Shown here piece by piece: positions 1-6,207 of a stretch of 8,528 bases of DNA. Below the pieces are notes generated by a model. It made no database searches. It was given only the letters and a program-made list of their open reading frames with translations, and was not told the origin of the DNA. Each line of letters starts with the position of its first letter. Within the stretch, counting starts at the first letter, position 1. A program made the translations under genes and the position numbers. This stretch comes from an uncultured Ignavibacteria bacterium (GTDB lineage Bacteria; Bacteroidota; Ignavibacteria; Ignavibacteriales; Melioribacteraceae): contig CALGLM010000189.1 of the NCBI GenBank assembly GCA_937930275.1, positions 1-8,528 on the forward strand. Direction: 5' to 3'.

Positions 1-45
1 CCACCGAGATCTACACTCTTTCCCTACACGACGCTCTTCCGATCT
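1..45. other. Illumina P5/TruSeq universal adapter remnant (assembly artefact)
   Basis: These bases match, from memory, the last 45 nt of the 58-nt Illumina TruSeq universal (P5) adapter, ending in the read-primer end GCTCTTCCGATCT at 33-45. Their composition is unlike the AT-rich DNA that follows. The match is exact and stops cleanly where lipocalin coding sequence begins, so this is untrimmed adapter at a contig end and not genomic DNA. Anything read from it is spurious, including the last six residues and the stop codon of the apparent lipocalin frame. Confidence 0.98.
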
Positions 46-455
46 CCGTATTTGCGGGAAGGAGTTCCGACAACGGCGTATTCATAATCATCACCTAAGC
101 CTAAAATCCAGTAATCGCCCCAAAAAAGTCTAATCCCAAATATACTTACAAAACTTACTTCAAGCTTTGAATTTGTTTTTTTATCAACAATGCGTGCTAA
201 TCCGTCCGCAACATCTTTTTCTCCTTCTTCGGTTAAGCAGCTATTAATCACTTCAATATTTCCGTCTTTAAGAAGTTTGTATTGTGCGGTAGTTCCTTTA
301 ACACATTGTTTTTGAAATCTGTTTGGAATTTTTGCTATTTCATACCATAAACCAACGTATTTTGTTAAATCAACACTTTTTAAAGTCTGCATTTCTTGTG
401 CCGATATATTGTTAAAAAGTAGTAAACCTGCTAAAGTTAAAAGCACTGTTTTCAT
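46..455 (-). CDS. blc: Secreted Blc-type lipocalin, C-terminus missing (cut by adapter)
   Basis: This is a bacterial lipocalin of the Blc/apolipoprotein-D type, a small beta-barrel that binds lipids; E. coli Blc is known to favour lysophospholipids. Residues 1-19 form a signal peptide with likely cleavage at ISA|QEM. There is no lipobox, so unlike E. coli Blc this one should be soluble. The GxW signature is in GLWYEIA (35-41), and later family blocks are TAQYKL (56-61), KLEVSF (97-102) and YEYAVVGTPSRKYG (124-137). C51 and C73 could form a disulfide. Real coding sequence ends at 46; the following DRKSVV-stop is read from adapter. The family is usually about 170-180 aa, so roughly 35-40 residues are missing, beginning with the expected WILSR-like strand. 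The ATG overlaps the upstream gene's TGA (ATGA, 452-455), and the nearest SD-like AGG (471-473) is 15 nt away, so translation probably depends on coupling. Confidence 0.92.
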
Positions 456-1393
456 AATGTAAAAGTTTGTCCTATGTTATGTAATGCAAGAATTAAATTA
501 AATTGTTTGTAATTATTTAATAACCTTTCAATTGGTTCGTTAAATGGTTCGCTGCTTTGTTTAAAAGTTTTAGTATGAATGGGTACAAAATAGGTTGCCC
601 CCATTGCTGATGCCATTTTTAAGGCTTCTTCCGGGTTACAGTGGTTTCTCGTCCAAGGATTATAAGCTCCGATTGGCATAATTGCAATATCCGGTTTTTC
701 TGCAATCAATCCGTTTAATTTTTCGGTATAAGCAGTGTCTCCACCAAAAAAGATTTTTTTATCGCCATATTTTAACAAGTAGCTGTTAAAACTTCTACCG
801 TCTTTTTTATACCCTCTTGATCTATCTTTTTCCCAAGGGTATCGCCAGCCAAAATGTTTTACTTCGTGTGCACTAATATAAATATCGGATACAACAGCCG
901 ATTGTCCCCAATCCAATACTGTTATACTTTTCCAAGGCAAATCATCAATAACATCTTTAGTTAAATATGCTACAATAACGTCAATTTGATTAGGGAATTT
1001 ATCGGTAATATATTCTAACGTAGGGTAATCGGTATGATCCATATGTGCATGAGATAAAAGAATAATATCCGGTTTCGGTATTTCATCTAAAGTTAGTGCA
1101 GGGGGAGTTAAGCGTGAAGGTCCCACGCTTGAACCGAATATGTAAATCCCTATTCTATCAAATAAAACGGGGTCGGTTAAAATAATTTTCCCGAAAAAAT
1201 TGATTAATACTGTTGAGTGTCCAATCCAGCTTAAAGTAACAGAATCATTTGCCCATTCTTTTGGCTCGGGTTTGTATTTTAACTTAATCGGAGGATCGGC
1301 AAGTAAATTATTGTTACCTATTGCGGGTAAAAATGTAAGACCCGCTAAACCAGTAAAGACTGTTTTTATGAATTTTCTTCTATTTGTTTTCAT
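452..1393 (-). CDS. Tat-exported NAPE-PLD-like metallo-beta-lactamase-fold hydrolase
   Basis: This 313-aa protein is a metallo-beta-lactamase-fold zinc hydrolase of the NAPE-PLD/UlaG-like branch. The zinc motif HAHMDH is at 115-120, with further likely ligands at H176 or H180, D219 (in FFGGDTAY) and H273 (in PIHTKTF). The blocks WIGHSTVLI (56-64), LTDPV (72-76) and MPIGAYNPW followed by HCNPEEAL (239-258) closely recall mammalian N-acylphosphatidylethanolamine phospholipase D, which cleaves N-acyl-PE to N-acylethanolamine and phosphatidic acid. The actual substrate here is inferred. The N-terminus has a twin-arginine signal (NRRKFIK at 4-10, then a hydrophobic stretch to about 26), so the enzyme is probably folded and metallated in the cytoplasm and then exported. 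It lies 38 bp after the TPM gene, and its stop overlaps the lipocalin start. No strong SD precedes its ATG. It could instead be a lactonase or another phosphoesterase. Confidence 0.88.
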   Translation of the reverse strand: MKTNRRKFIKTVFTGLAGLTFLPAIGNNNLLADPPIKLKYKPEPKEWANDSVTLSWIGHSTVLINFFGKIILTDPVLFDRIGIYIFGSSVGPSRLTPPALTLDEIPKPDIILLSHAHMDHTDYPTLEYITDKFPNQIDVIVAYLTKDVIDDLPWKSITVLDWGQSAVVSDIYISAHEVKHFGWRYPWEKDRSRGYKKDGRSFNSYLLKYGDKKIFFGGDTAYTEKLNGLIAEKPDIAIMPIGAYNPWTRNHCNPEEALKMASAMGATYFVPIHTKTFKQSSEPFNEPIERLLNNYKQFNLILALHNIGQTFTL

Positions 1394-1431
1394 ATAAAGA
1401 TAAACAGTCTTAATTTATAAAAAATTCCAAA

Positions 1432-1890
1432 TTAAAATTCTACTTTATTAGATAACTCGTCCGTATCATCGGCTTTACGCGGAAAATGTGCAGATAATAC
1501 TTTTCCGGCATCATCCAAGCCTGTTAAAATTGCTTCAAGGTATTTTCCTTCTTTAAATCCAATCTGAATTTTATCGCGAATGTCATCCCATGTTTTTTGC
1601 TCAACAAGTGAATGAATTCCGCTATCTGCGAATATGTAAAACATCCTTTCTTTTAATATAAAAAAGAAAAGAATTCCGGTTTTATCTCTGGTGTTATTCA
1701 TTTTTAAGTGCAAAAATTCAATTTTAGCAAGTTCCTCCAGCGATTTTTTTGTGTGGAAAAATGATCGACTTTCTTTAAACGAAACTCTCAATTCACCGGA
1801 AGTTGTAAGTTCAATTTGTTTTATTTTATCGGATATTCGTAAAAAATCATCATCGTCAAAGTACTTATATACTAATTTTTCTTTTTCCAA
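1432..1890 (-). CDS. Short TPM-domain protein (DUF477/YgcG-like), probably cytosolic
   Basis: This 152-aa protein matches the TPM domain (the TLP18.3/Psb32/MOLO-1 family) along most of its length. The visible blocks are TTSGELRV (29-36), the hydrophobic TGILFFFILKERMFYIFADSGI region (71-92), a conserved Trp (W101), GFKEGKYLEAIL (111-122) and VLSAHFP near the C-terminus (131-137). Many TPM proteins are secreted or membrane-anchored; here I see no signal peptide and no clear transmembrane helix. In Bacteroidota such short TPM proteins often sit beside lemA and a longer TPM gene, and neither is in this window. Biochemical function is unsettled; phosphatase activity has been claimed for a plant member. 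The start is TTG, chosen because GAGG lies 6 nt upstream and the first in-frame ATG is about 63 codons further in. It is first in a minus-strand operon with the hydrolase and lipocalin. Confidence 0.85.
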   Translation of the reverse strand: MEKEKLVYKYFDDDDFLRISDKIKQIELTTSGELRVSFKESRSFFHTKKSLEELAKIEFLHLKMNNTRDKTGILFFFILKERMFYIFADSGIHSLVEQKTWDDIRDKIQIGFKEGKYLEAILTGLDDAGKVLSAHFPRKADDTDELSNKVEF

Positions 1891-1896
1891 ATTTAA

Positions 1897-1900
1897 CCTC
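1897..1900 (-). promoter_or_regulatory. Shine-Dalgarno GAGG fixing a TTG start
   Basis: On the minus strand GAGG (part of GAGGTTAAAT) lies 6 nt before TTG at 1890-1888. The TPM-domain homology starts soon after, and no upstream ATG is available, so this site supports the TTG start. Confidence 0.65.
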
Positions 1901-1926
1901 GCGAAACTTTTTGCACTAAAAAATAT

Positions 1927-1957
1927 ATTATAATTAAAGATATAATAATTTTAGCAA
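1927..1957 (-). promoter_or_regulatory. Candidate promoter for the TPM-hydrolase-lipocalin operon
   Basis: On the minus strand a perfect TATAAT (1932-1927) follows TTGCTA (1957-1952) with a 19-bp spacer, about 37 nt before the TTG start. The spacer is long for a sigma-70 promoter and the DNA is very AT-rich, so a chance match is possible. TTGCTA lies inside one copy of the TTAGCAAAATT repeat, so a protein binding that repeat would cover the -35 element. Confidence 0.3.
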
Positions 1958-2025
1958 AATTGCATTAAAAATTATTGGTATGTATATTTAAGTTTTAAAA
2001 TAATTTTAATTAGCAAAATTAAAAT
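1951..2025. repeat. Two TTAGCAAAATT copies, each in a dyad, between divergent genes
   Basis: The 11-mer TTAGCAAAATT occurs at 1951-1961 and again at 2010-2020, 59 bp apart start to start. The first copy is centred in AATTTT-AGC-AAAATT (1947-1961). The second lies in ATTTTAATT-AGCAA-AATTAAAAT (2003-2025), a 9-bp stem with a 5-nt loop. The pair sits between the divergent TPM operon and gpmI, where operators would be expected. No regulator is identified, and AT-rich DNA gives such dyads easily. Confidence 0.4.
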
Positions 2026-2061
2026 ATGTTAGTAAGTAAAAATAATTAATAAAGGTATAAA

Positions 2062-3690
2062 ATGAAATTAGAATTGAAAAAATCGGATAAATTTAGCGGC
2101 AGAAAAGGTCCCGTTCTGTTTATAATAATGGACGGAGTAGGTTTGGGTAAACAAGACGAGAGCAACGCAGTATATTTAGCCAAAACGCCTACATTGGACA
2201 TGTTAAAAGAGATAAAGCTAAAAACTCAATTAAAAGCGCATGGTCCGGCTGTCGGCTTACCAAGTGAAGACGATATGGGAAATAGCGAAGTGGGACATAA
2301 TGCTATGGGGGCGGGACGAGTGTTTGCACAAGGGGCAAAACTTGTTAATAAAAGCTTAGAAACCGGTAAAATATTTGAATCGGAAAGTTGGAAACAAGTT
2401 GTTAATAAGGGTATAAACGGCGGTGTGGTTCATTTTATAGGTTTACTTTCAGACGGAAACGTTCATTCTCACATTAATCAATTATTTAAATTGATAAATC
2501 GTTGTGCCGAAGACGGAGTTAAAAAATTAAGACTACATATATTATTAGATGGTAGAGACGTTGGCGAAAAAACAGCTTTAGACTATATTAAACCGACTGA
2601 AGATTTACTAAAAGAACTAAACGAAAAATTTGCAGTAGATTTTAAAGTTGCAAGCGGCGGCGGAAGAATGATTACAACAATGGATAGATATAATGCGGAT
2701 TGGTCTATTGTTGAACGCGGGTGGAAAGCTCACGTTTTAGGTGAAGGTCGTAAGTTTAAATCTGCTGCCGAAGCGGTTCAAACCTATTATGACGAAGACC
2801 CCAAAGCTACAGACCAGTATTTGGAATCTTTTGTTATAGCTGACGAAAATAATAATCCGGTGGGAACAATAAATGACGGTGACAGTGTTGTCTTCTTTAA
2901 TTTCCGCGGTGATAGAGCAATAGAAATATCACGTGCCTTTACAGAAGAAAATTTTACCGAATTTGACAGAAAAAGATTTCCGAAAGTATTTTATGCAGGT
3001 ATTATGGAATATGACGGTGATTTACACATACCTCAAAATTATTTAGTTAACCCTCCGTTAATTGAACGTACACTAAGTGAATATTTATGTGCTGCCGGCG
3101 TAAAATCGTTTGCCGTATCCGAAACACAAAAATTCGGTCACGTAACATATTTTTGGAACGGAAACCGCTCCGGTTATATTGATGAAAAATTGGAACAGTA
3201 TTATGAAGTTCCGAGTGATAAAATTCCGTTTGACCAAGCCCCTAAAATGAAAGCATACGAAATTACCGAAAAAGTAATTGAATATTTGAAGAGCGGTGAG
3301 TTTAAGTTCGGACGTTTGAATTTTGCTAACGGCGATATGGTAGGGCATACGGGAATTATGGAAGCAGCAATTACCGCCGTAGAAACAGTTGACGAATGTG
3401 TAGGTAAACTAATAAAAGTAGTAGAAGAACTTGACGGAATTACTGTTGTAACGGCAGATCACGGTAATGCGGATGAAATGTTTACGGTTAGTAAAGGTAA
3501 AAAAGCAGTTAAAACTGCTCACACATTAAATCCGGTTCCGTTTTATATTATTGATAAAGATTATAAGGGCGAATATGTAATGGCTGATGTTGAAAATGCG
3601 GGATTAACAAACATTGCCGGTACATTACTCAACTTATTGGGGTATGAAAACGTCGAAGATTATGATAAATCTCTGATAAAATTCGTGTAA
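2062..3690 (+). CDS. gpmI: 2,3-bisphosphoglycerate-independent phosphoglycerate mutase
   Basis: This 542-aa cytosolic enzyme interconverts 3- and 2-phosphoglycerate in glycolysis and gluconeogenesis without the bisphosphoglycerate cofactor, using two metal ions (usually Mn) and a phosphoserine intermediate. It belongs to the alkaline-phosphatase superfamily. The metal-binding Asp is in IMDGVG (D24), and the nucleophilic serine is S75 in GNSEVGHN (73-80). The phosphotransferase insert carries SDGNVHSH (130-137), LLDGRDV (161-167), GGGRMITTMDRYNADW (199-214) and NFRGDR (280-285). The rest of the metal site is in NGDMVGHTG (423-431) and TADHGNADEM (464-473). All these catalytic blocks are present, and the length is slightly above the usual 510 or so. 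The ATG has AAAGG (2051-2055) 6 nt upstream. It is divergent from the TPM operon and followed 95 bp later by the PorV-like gene. Confidence 0.98.
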   Translation: MKLELKKSDKFSGRKGPVLFIIMDGVGLGKQDESNAVYLAKTPTLDMLKEIKLKTQLKAHGPAVGLPSEDDMGNSEVGHNAMGAGRVFAQGAKLVNKSLETGKIFESESWKQVVNKGINGGVVHFIGLLSDGNVHSHINQLFKLINRCAEDGVKKLRLHILLDGRDVGEKTALDYIKPTEDLLKELNEKFAVDFKVASGGGRMITTMDRYNADWSIVERGWKAHVLGEGRKFKSAAEAVQTYYDEDPKATDQYLESFVIADENNNPVGTINDGDSVVFFNFRGDRAIEISRAFTEENFTEFDRKRFPKVFYAGIMEYDGDLHIPQNYLVNPPLIERTLSEYLCAAGVKSFAVSETQKFGHVTYFWNGNRSGYIDEKLEQYYEVPSDKIPFDQAPKMKAYEITEKVIEYLKSGEFKFGRLNFANGDMVGHTGIMEAAITAVETVDECVGKLIKVVEELDGITVVTADHGNADEMFTVSKGKKAVKTAHTLNPVPFYIIDKDYKGEYVMADVENAGLTNIAGTLLNLLGYENVEDYDKSLIKFV

Positions 3691-3719
3691 AAATTTGTAT
3701 CCTTATATAAAAAGTGCAT

Positions 3720-3745
3720 TTTTAACTTGATTTTATTAGTTAAAA
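3720..3745 (+). terminator. Weak hairpin between gpmI and the PorV-like gene
   Basis: TTTTAACT (3720-3727) and AGTTAAAA (3738-3745) form a perfect 8-bp AT-rich stem with a 10-nt loop, 29 bp after the gpmI stop. No T-tract follows directly, so it is at best a weak terminator. It could instead be an operator for the next gene. Confidence 0.3.
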
Positions 3746-3754
3746 TGACAATTT

Positions 3755-3760
3755 TATAAT
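3755..3760 (+). promoter_or_regulatory. Candidate -10 element for the PorV-like gene
   Basis: A perfect TATAAT lies 25 nt before the ATG at 3786. No convincing TTGACA-like element is seen 16-18 bp upstream. Either a short-leader promoter sits here or the gene is read through from gpmI. Confidence 0.25.
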
Positions 3761-3785
3761 AATAATTTTAAGGAAATCGTTTTAT

Positions 3786-4820
3786 ATGTTAAAAAGAACA
3801 TTTTTGGTTTTAGTCTTATGCTCCGCCTCTTTATTTGCCCAAACTTCGGTAGGCAAATATGCAGGTGAATTTTTGGCATTAGGTGTCGGCGGTCGTGCAT
3901 TAGGTATGGGCGGAGCTCATACGGCGGTAGTTAACGATGTAACCGCAGGATATTGGAACCCAGCCGGTTTGGCAAGAATAGATTACCCCCAAATTGTGTT
4001 GATGCACGAAGAGCATTTTGGTAATTTAGTTAACTATAACTATGGTGCCGTTGCTATTCCGTACGGAAACGATATGAGTTTCGGAATTAGCGTAATAAGG
4101 TTAAGTATTGACGGCATTCCGGATACAAGAGACGCTTTGGTAGATAGAATAACAGGGCAAGTAATTTATGATATTACTAATCCGTATGCAAGAATAGATT
4201 ATTCCAAAATTAAAGAGTTTAATAATACAGACTATGCTTTTTACTTAACATTTGCTAAAAGACAAAGTGAAGATTTTTATTGGGGAGCAAACGTAAAAAT
4301 TATTTCGCGTAGTATTGCAGAGTACTCGGCTTTCGGAATAGGTTTTGATGCGGGTGCATATTATAAACCAATGGATAATTTACACTTAGGTGCTTCTATT
4401 CAGGATATAACTACAACGTTGGTGGCTTGGTCAACAGGAACTAACGAACTGATTTCGCCGACATTAAAATTAGGTGCTGCATACGGTATTGAATTTTTAG
4501 GCGGCACTTTTATGCCGACAATGGATTTTGATGTTCGATTTGAAAACAGGCAATTTGCGTCTAATTTTAATGTAGGACCGGTTAGCTTTGATGTTCATAG
4601 CGGTGTGGAATATAGTTATAAAGGTTTATTTTCGGTGCGGGCAGGCTATAGTGACGTAAAGCAGATAACACTTGGTGCAGGAGTTAGATTGCCTAAGTTA
4701 AATATAGATTATTCTTTTGCTCGTTTTAGCGCATCGGAAACAGATAGACTAAACGATTCTCACAGAATTTCGGTAATGTTAACTTTAGAAGAACCAAAGT
4801 TTTTGAGAAGTTCAAATTAA
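3786..4820 (+). CDS. PorV/PorQ-family outer-membrane beta-barrel protein
   Basis: This 344-aa protein belongs to the PorV/PorQ family of FadL-like outer-membrane barrels, some of which serve the type IX secretion system (PorV ferries cargo from the SprA translocon to the attachment complex). Residues 1-18 are a signal peptide with likely cleavage at LFA|QTS. The family signature follows at once: EFLALGVGGRALGMGGAHTA (28-47) and AGYWNPAGLARI (54-65). The remainder alternates short hydrophobic and aromatic beta-strands and ends in RISVMLTLEEPK, resembling a last strand plus a short tail. Ignavibacterium-type genomes carry many paralogues, so a type IX role is possible but not shown; no other type IX gene or C-terminal sorting domain is visible. 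SD-like AGGA (3771-3774) is 11 nt from the ATG, a long spacing. The next gene starts 5 bp after its stop. Confidence 0.88.
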   Translation: MLKRTFLVLVLCSASLFAQTSVGKYAGEFLALGVGGRALGMGGAHTAVVNDVTAGYWNPAGLARIDYPQIVLMHEEHFGNLVNYNYGAVAIPYGNDMSFGISVIRLSIDGIPDTRDALVDRITGQVIYDITNPYARIDYSKIKEFNNTDYAFYLTFAKRQSEDFYWGANVKIISRSIAEYSAFGIGFDAGAYYKPMDNLHLGASIQDITTTLVAWSTGTNELISPTLKLGAAYGIEFLGGTFMPTMDFDVRFENRQFASNFNVGPVSFDVHSGVEYSYKGLFSVRAGYSDVKQITLGAGVRLPKLNIDYSFARFSASETDRLNDSHRISVMLTLEEPKFLRSSN

Positions 4821-4825
4821 GCTGA

Positions 4826-5380
4826 ATGAATAAAATATTTATATTTTTAGTTTTAGTAATTTTTATAAGCTGCTCGCAAACTGAGCAGCTTCTTTATGAA
4901 AAAAATTATCCGCTAACAAACAAATCAGTAGAATCAAAAAAAACATCTTATAAGGTAAAAATTCCGCAGGGTTGGTACTCGCCAACCGAAAACAGTTACG
5001 AATTAGTAGATATATGGTTAGTTGACGAAAGATTAACGGCTCAAATAGTCGTTTTACCGTTAAATATCAATAACTTTGATAAAAGTATTTCCTTAAAAGA
5101 TATAATTAACTTAAACATAAGACAAAAAAAAGCAGAGCTTGGTGATAAGTATAAGGAAGTGATACCGGCGGAGCATTTTTTTATAAATTCAATTGAGTTT
5201 TATAGTTTTCAGTATTACGATTTTAGAAATTTACCAGTTAGAACCGTATATTTTAAATTAAATGATATTTATTTTGAATGTGTGGCTTCGTTTTCCGAAA
5301 AAATTATTCCCGAAAAAGCAAATCCTTCAACACTATTTAAAGTACAAAATAGCGTATTAAACAGTATTAGTTTAAAATAA
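4826..5380 (+). CDS. Small uncharacterised lipoprotein, co-translated with the PorV-like gene
   Basis: I do not recognise this 184-aa protein by name. It begins with a short hydrophobic signal ending in FISC, so C16 is a likely lipidation site; Phe at -3 is not the usual Leu/Val, which lowers certainty a little. After a linker to about residue 40 comes a compact region of alternating beta-strands: YKVKIPQGWY (42-51), YELVDIWLV (58-66), TAQIVVLPL (71-79), a helix-like stretch rich in Lys and Glu (90-112), then INSIEFYSFQYYDF (120-133), RTVYFKLNDIYFECVASF (139-156) and a final helix with FKVQNSVLNSISL. That order loosely recalls the PsbP/DcrB-like fold, but this is inference from pattern only. 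Its ATG is 5 bp past the previous stop with no good SD, so it is probably translated by coupling and may work with that barrel protein at the outer membrane. A shared hairpin terminator follows. Confidence 0.8.
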   Translation: MNKIFIFLVLVIFISCSQTEQLLYEKNYPLTNKSVESKKTSYKVKIPQGWYSPTENSYELVDIWLVDERLTAQIVVLPLNINNFDKSISLKDIINLNIRQKKAELGDKYKEVIPAEHFFINSIEFYSFQYYDFRNLPVRTVYFKLNDIYFECVASFSEKIIPEKANPSTLFKVQNSVLNSISLK

Positions 5381-5381
5381 A

Positions 5382-5411
5382 AAAGAGAAATCCAAAGTTG
5401 AATTTCTCTTT
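5382..5411. terminator. Two-way terminator hairpin between converging genes
   Basis: AAAGAGAAAT (5382-5391) and ATTTCTCTTT (5402-5411) are perfect reverse complements, giving a 10-bp stem with a 10-nt loop directly after the lipoprotein stop. The stem starts in A-rich and ends in T-rich sequence on either strand, which suits termination from both directions, though the G/C content is low and the outer T-tract is short. The converging arginine decarboxylase ends at 5434. Confidence 0.7.
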
Positions 5412-5433
5412 ATAAAGTTAATACTAAACGATC

Positions 5434-5979
5434 TTAAGGCAATAAAACCGCTGCGGCAATAACAGTAGTCCACATACCTGTTTTTTCACCGGTTGCAGTT
5501 TGGGTAATATTAAATGTTTTTACAATTTTGTTAGACATTTTAAATACTTGCTCTCTTTCGTTCCAATCTGCGTCTGCATTAAATTCAACGCCTAAAGTGG
5601 TAGCCAACATTTGGGCAGCTAAATCTTCGGCATAATCACCGGCAATTTTTTCTTTAACGCCAAATGGGTGATATTCGGATAAGTAACCGTACTGTTCGGT
5701 ATCAGCAGGAATAGCAACACCAACAGATGAAGCAATTAACCTGTTTGGTTCGTTAGTAGAATTACGAGCCATAACAACAAAAGTAATTTGACCGGCTTTA
5801 ATTTCTTTTAAGCCTTCTGCTTTTGATATACGTTTGCAATGCGGAGGTAAGATACTGCTAACTGTAACAATGTTACATTTTTCAATACCGGCACTACGCA
5901 AAGCTGCTTCAAATGAACTGAGGTAATCTTTATGTATCCCTACACCTTTAGTAAAAAATATTTTGGATGGAACGTACAA
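5434..5979 (-). CDS. pdaD: Pyruvoyl-dependent arginine decarboxylase
   Basis: This 181-aa enzyme decarboxylates arginine to agmatine, the entry to polyamine synthesis, using a covalently bound pyruvoyl group instead of PLP. The proenzyme cuts itself between two serines; here these are S41-S42 in [13 protein letters not shown] (39-51), so a beta chain of about 41 residues and an alpha chain capped by pyruvate from S42 are expected. Other family blocks are [20 protein letters not shown] (4-23), ITFVVMARN (65-73), ASSVGVAIP (83-91) and [10 protein letters not shown] (98-107), where E102 fits the catalytic glutamate known in the archaeal enzyme. The C-terminus [16 protein letters not shown] is also typical. 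Length fits the family (about 160-195 aa). The start is TTG with AAGGAG 6 nt upstream; protein similarity begins at the first residues. No agmatinase or other polyamine gene is nearby. In some bacteria this enzyme serves acid resistance, a possible alternative role. Confidence 0.96.
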   Translation of the reverse strand: MYVPSKIFFTKGVGIHKDYLSSFEAALRSAGIEKCNIVTVSSILPPHCKRISKAEGLKEIKAGQITFVVMARNSTNEPNRLIASSVGVAIPADTEQYGYLSEYHPFGVKEKIAGDYAEDLAAQMLATTLGVEFNADADWNEREQVFKMSNKIVKTFNITQTATGEKTGMWTTVIAAAVLLP

Positions 5980-5985
5980 TTTTTA

Positions 5986-5991
5986 CTCCTT
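5986..5991 (-). promoter_or_regulatory. Strong Shine-Dalgarno AAGGAG for a TTG start
   Basis: On the minus strand AAGGAG is followed by a 6-nt spacer and TTG (5979-5977). The spacing is optimal, and the next codons (YVPSKIFF) are the conserved N-terminus, so TTG is the real start. Confidence 0.8.
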
Positions 5992-6011
5992 GATTAAATT
6001 AAAACAAATTG

Positions 6012-6038
6012 TGAAAGTAGTTAATTTTTTAACTTTCA
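6012..6038 (-). promoter_or_regulatory. Bulged dyad upstream of the arginine decarboxylase
   Basis: TGAAA (6012-6016) and GTTAA (6020-6024) pair with TTAAC (6029-6033) and TTTCA (6034-6038), giving 10 bp with a 3-nt bulge and a TTTT loop. It lies about 32 nt before the TTG start, so it could be an operator or a leader hairpin. AT-rich sequence makes chance pairing plausible. Confidence 0.3.
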
Positions 6039-6207
6039 AACATAAATTAATTTTTATTTTTTTACAAGTTAATTTTCGATACACAAATAAAGTTAAACAT
6101 CAAATTACTTATTTATAAATAAAATAAATAATCTACAACATAATTCTTTAGTATTTTGCAAATACACTTGATTTTTTAATTTGTTGAAAAGCTAAAACAA
6201 TCCCCAA

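Noticed and set aside
24..45. Six residues DRKSVV and a stop as the natural end of the lipocalin
   Set aside because: They are encoded by adapter sequence, and the protein lacks the expected final strands of the family.
1200..1397. 65-codon frame on the plus strand
   Set aside because: It lies opposite the hydrolase gene, has no family resemblance and no good SD; a shadow frame.
1691..1933. 80-codon frame on the plus strand
   Set aside because: It is antisense to the TPM-domain gene and runs into its promoter region; no supporting features.
3085..3348. 87-codon frame on the minus strand
   Set aside because: It is fully inside gpmI, whose conserved catalytic blocks explain this DNA.
3786..3821. 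Lipobox at C12 of the PorV-like protein
   Set aside because: The residue before the cysteine is Leu, not Gly/Ala/Ser, while a good signal peptidase I site (LFA|QTS) follows.
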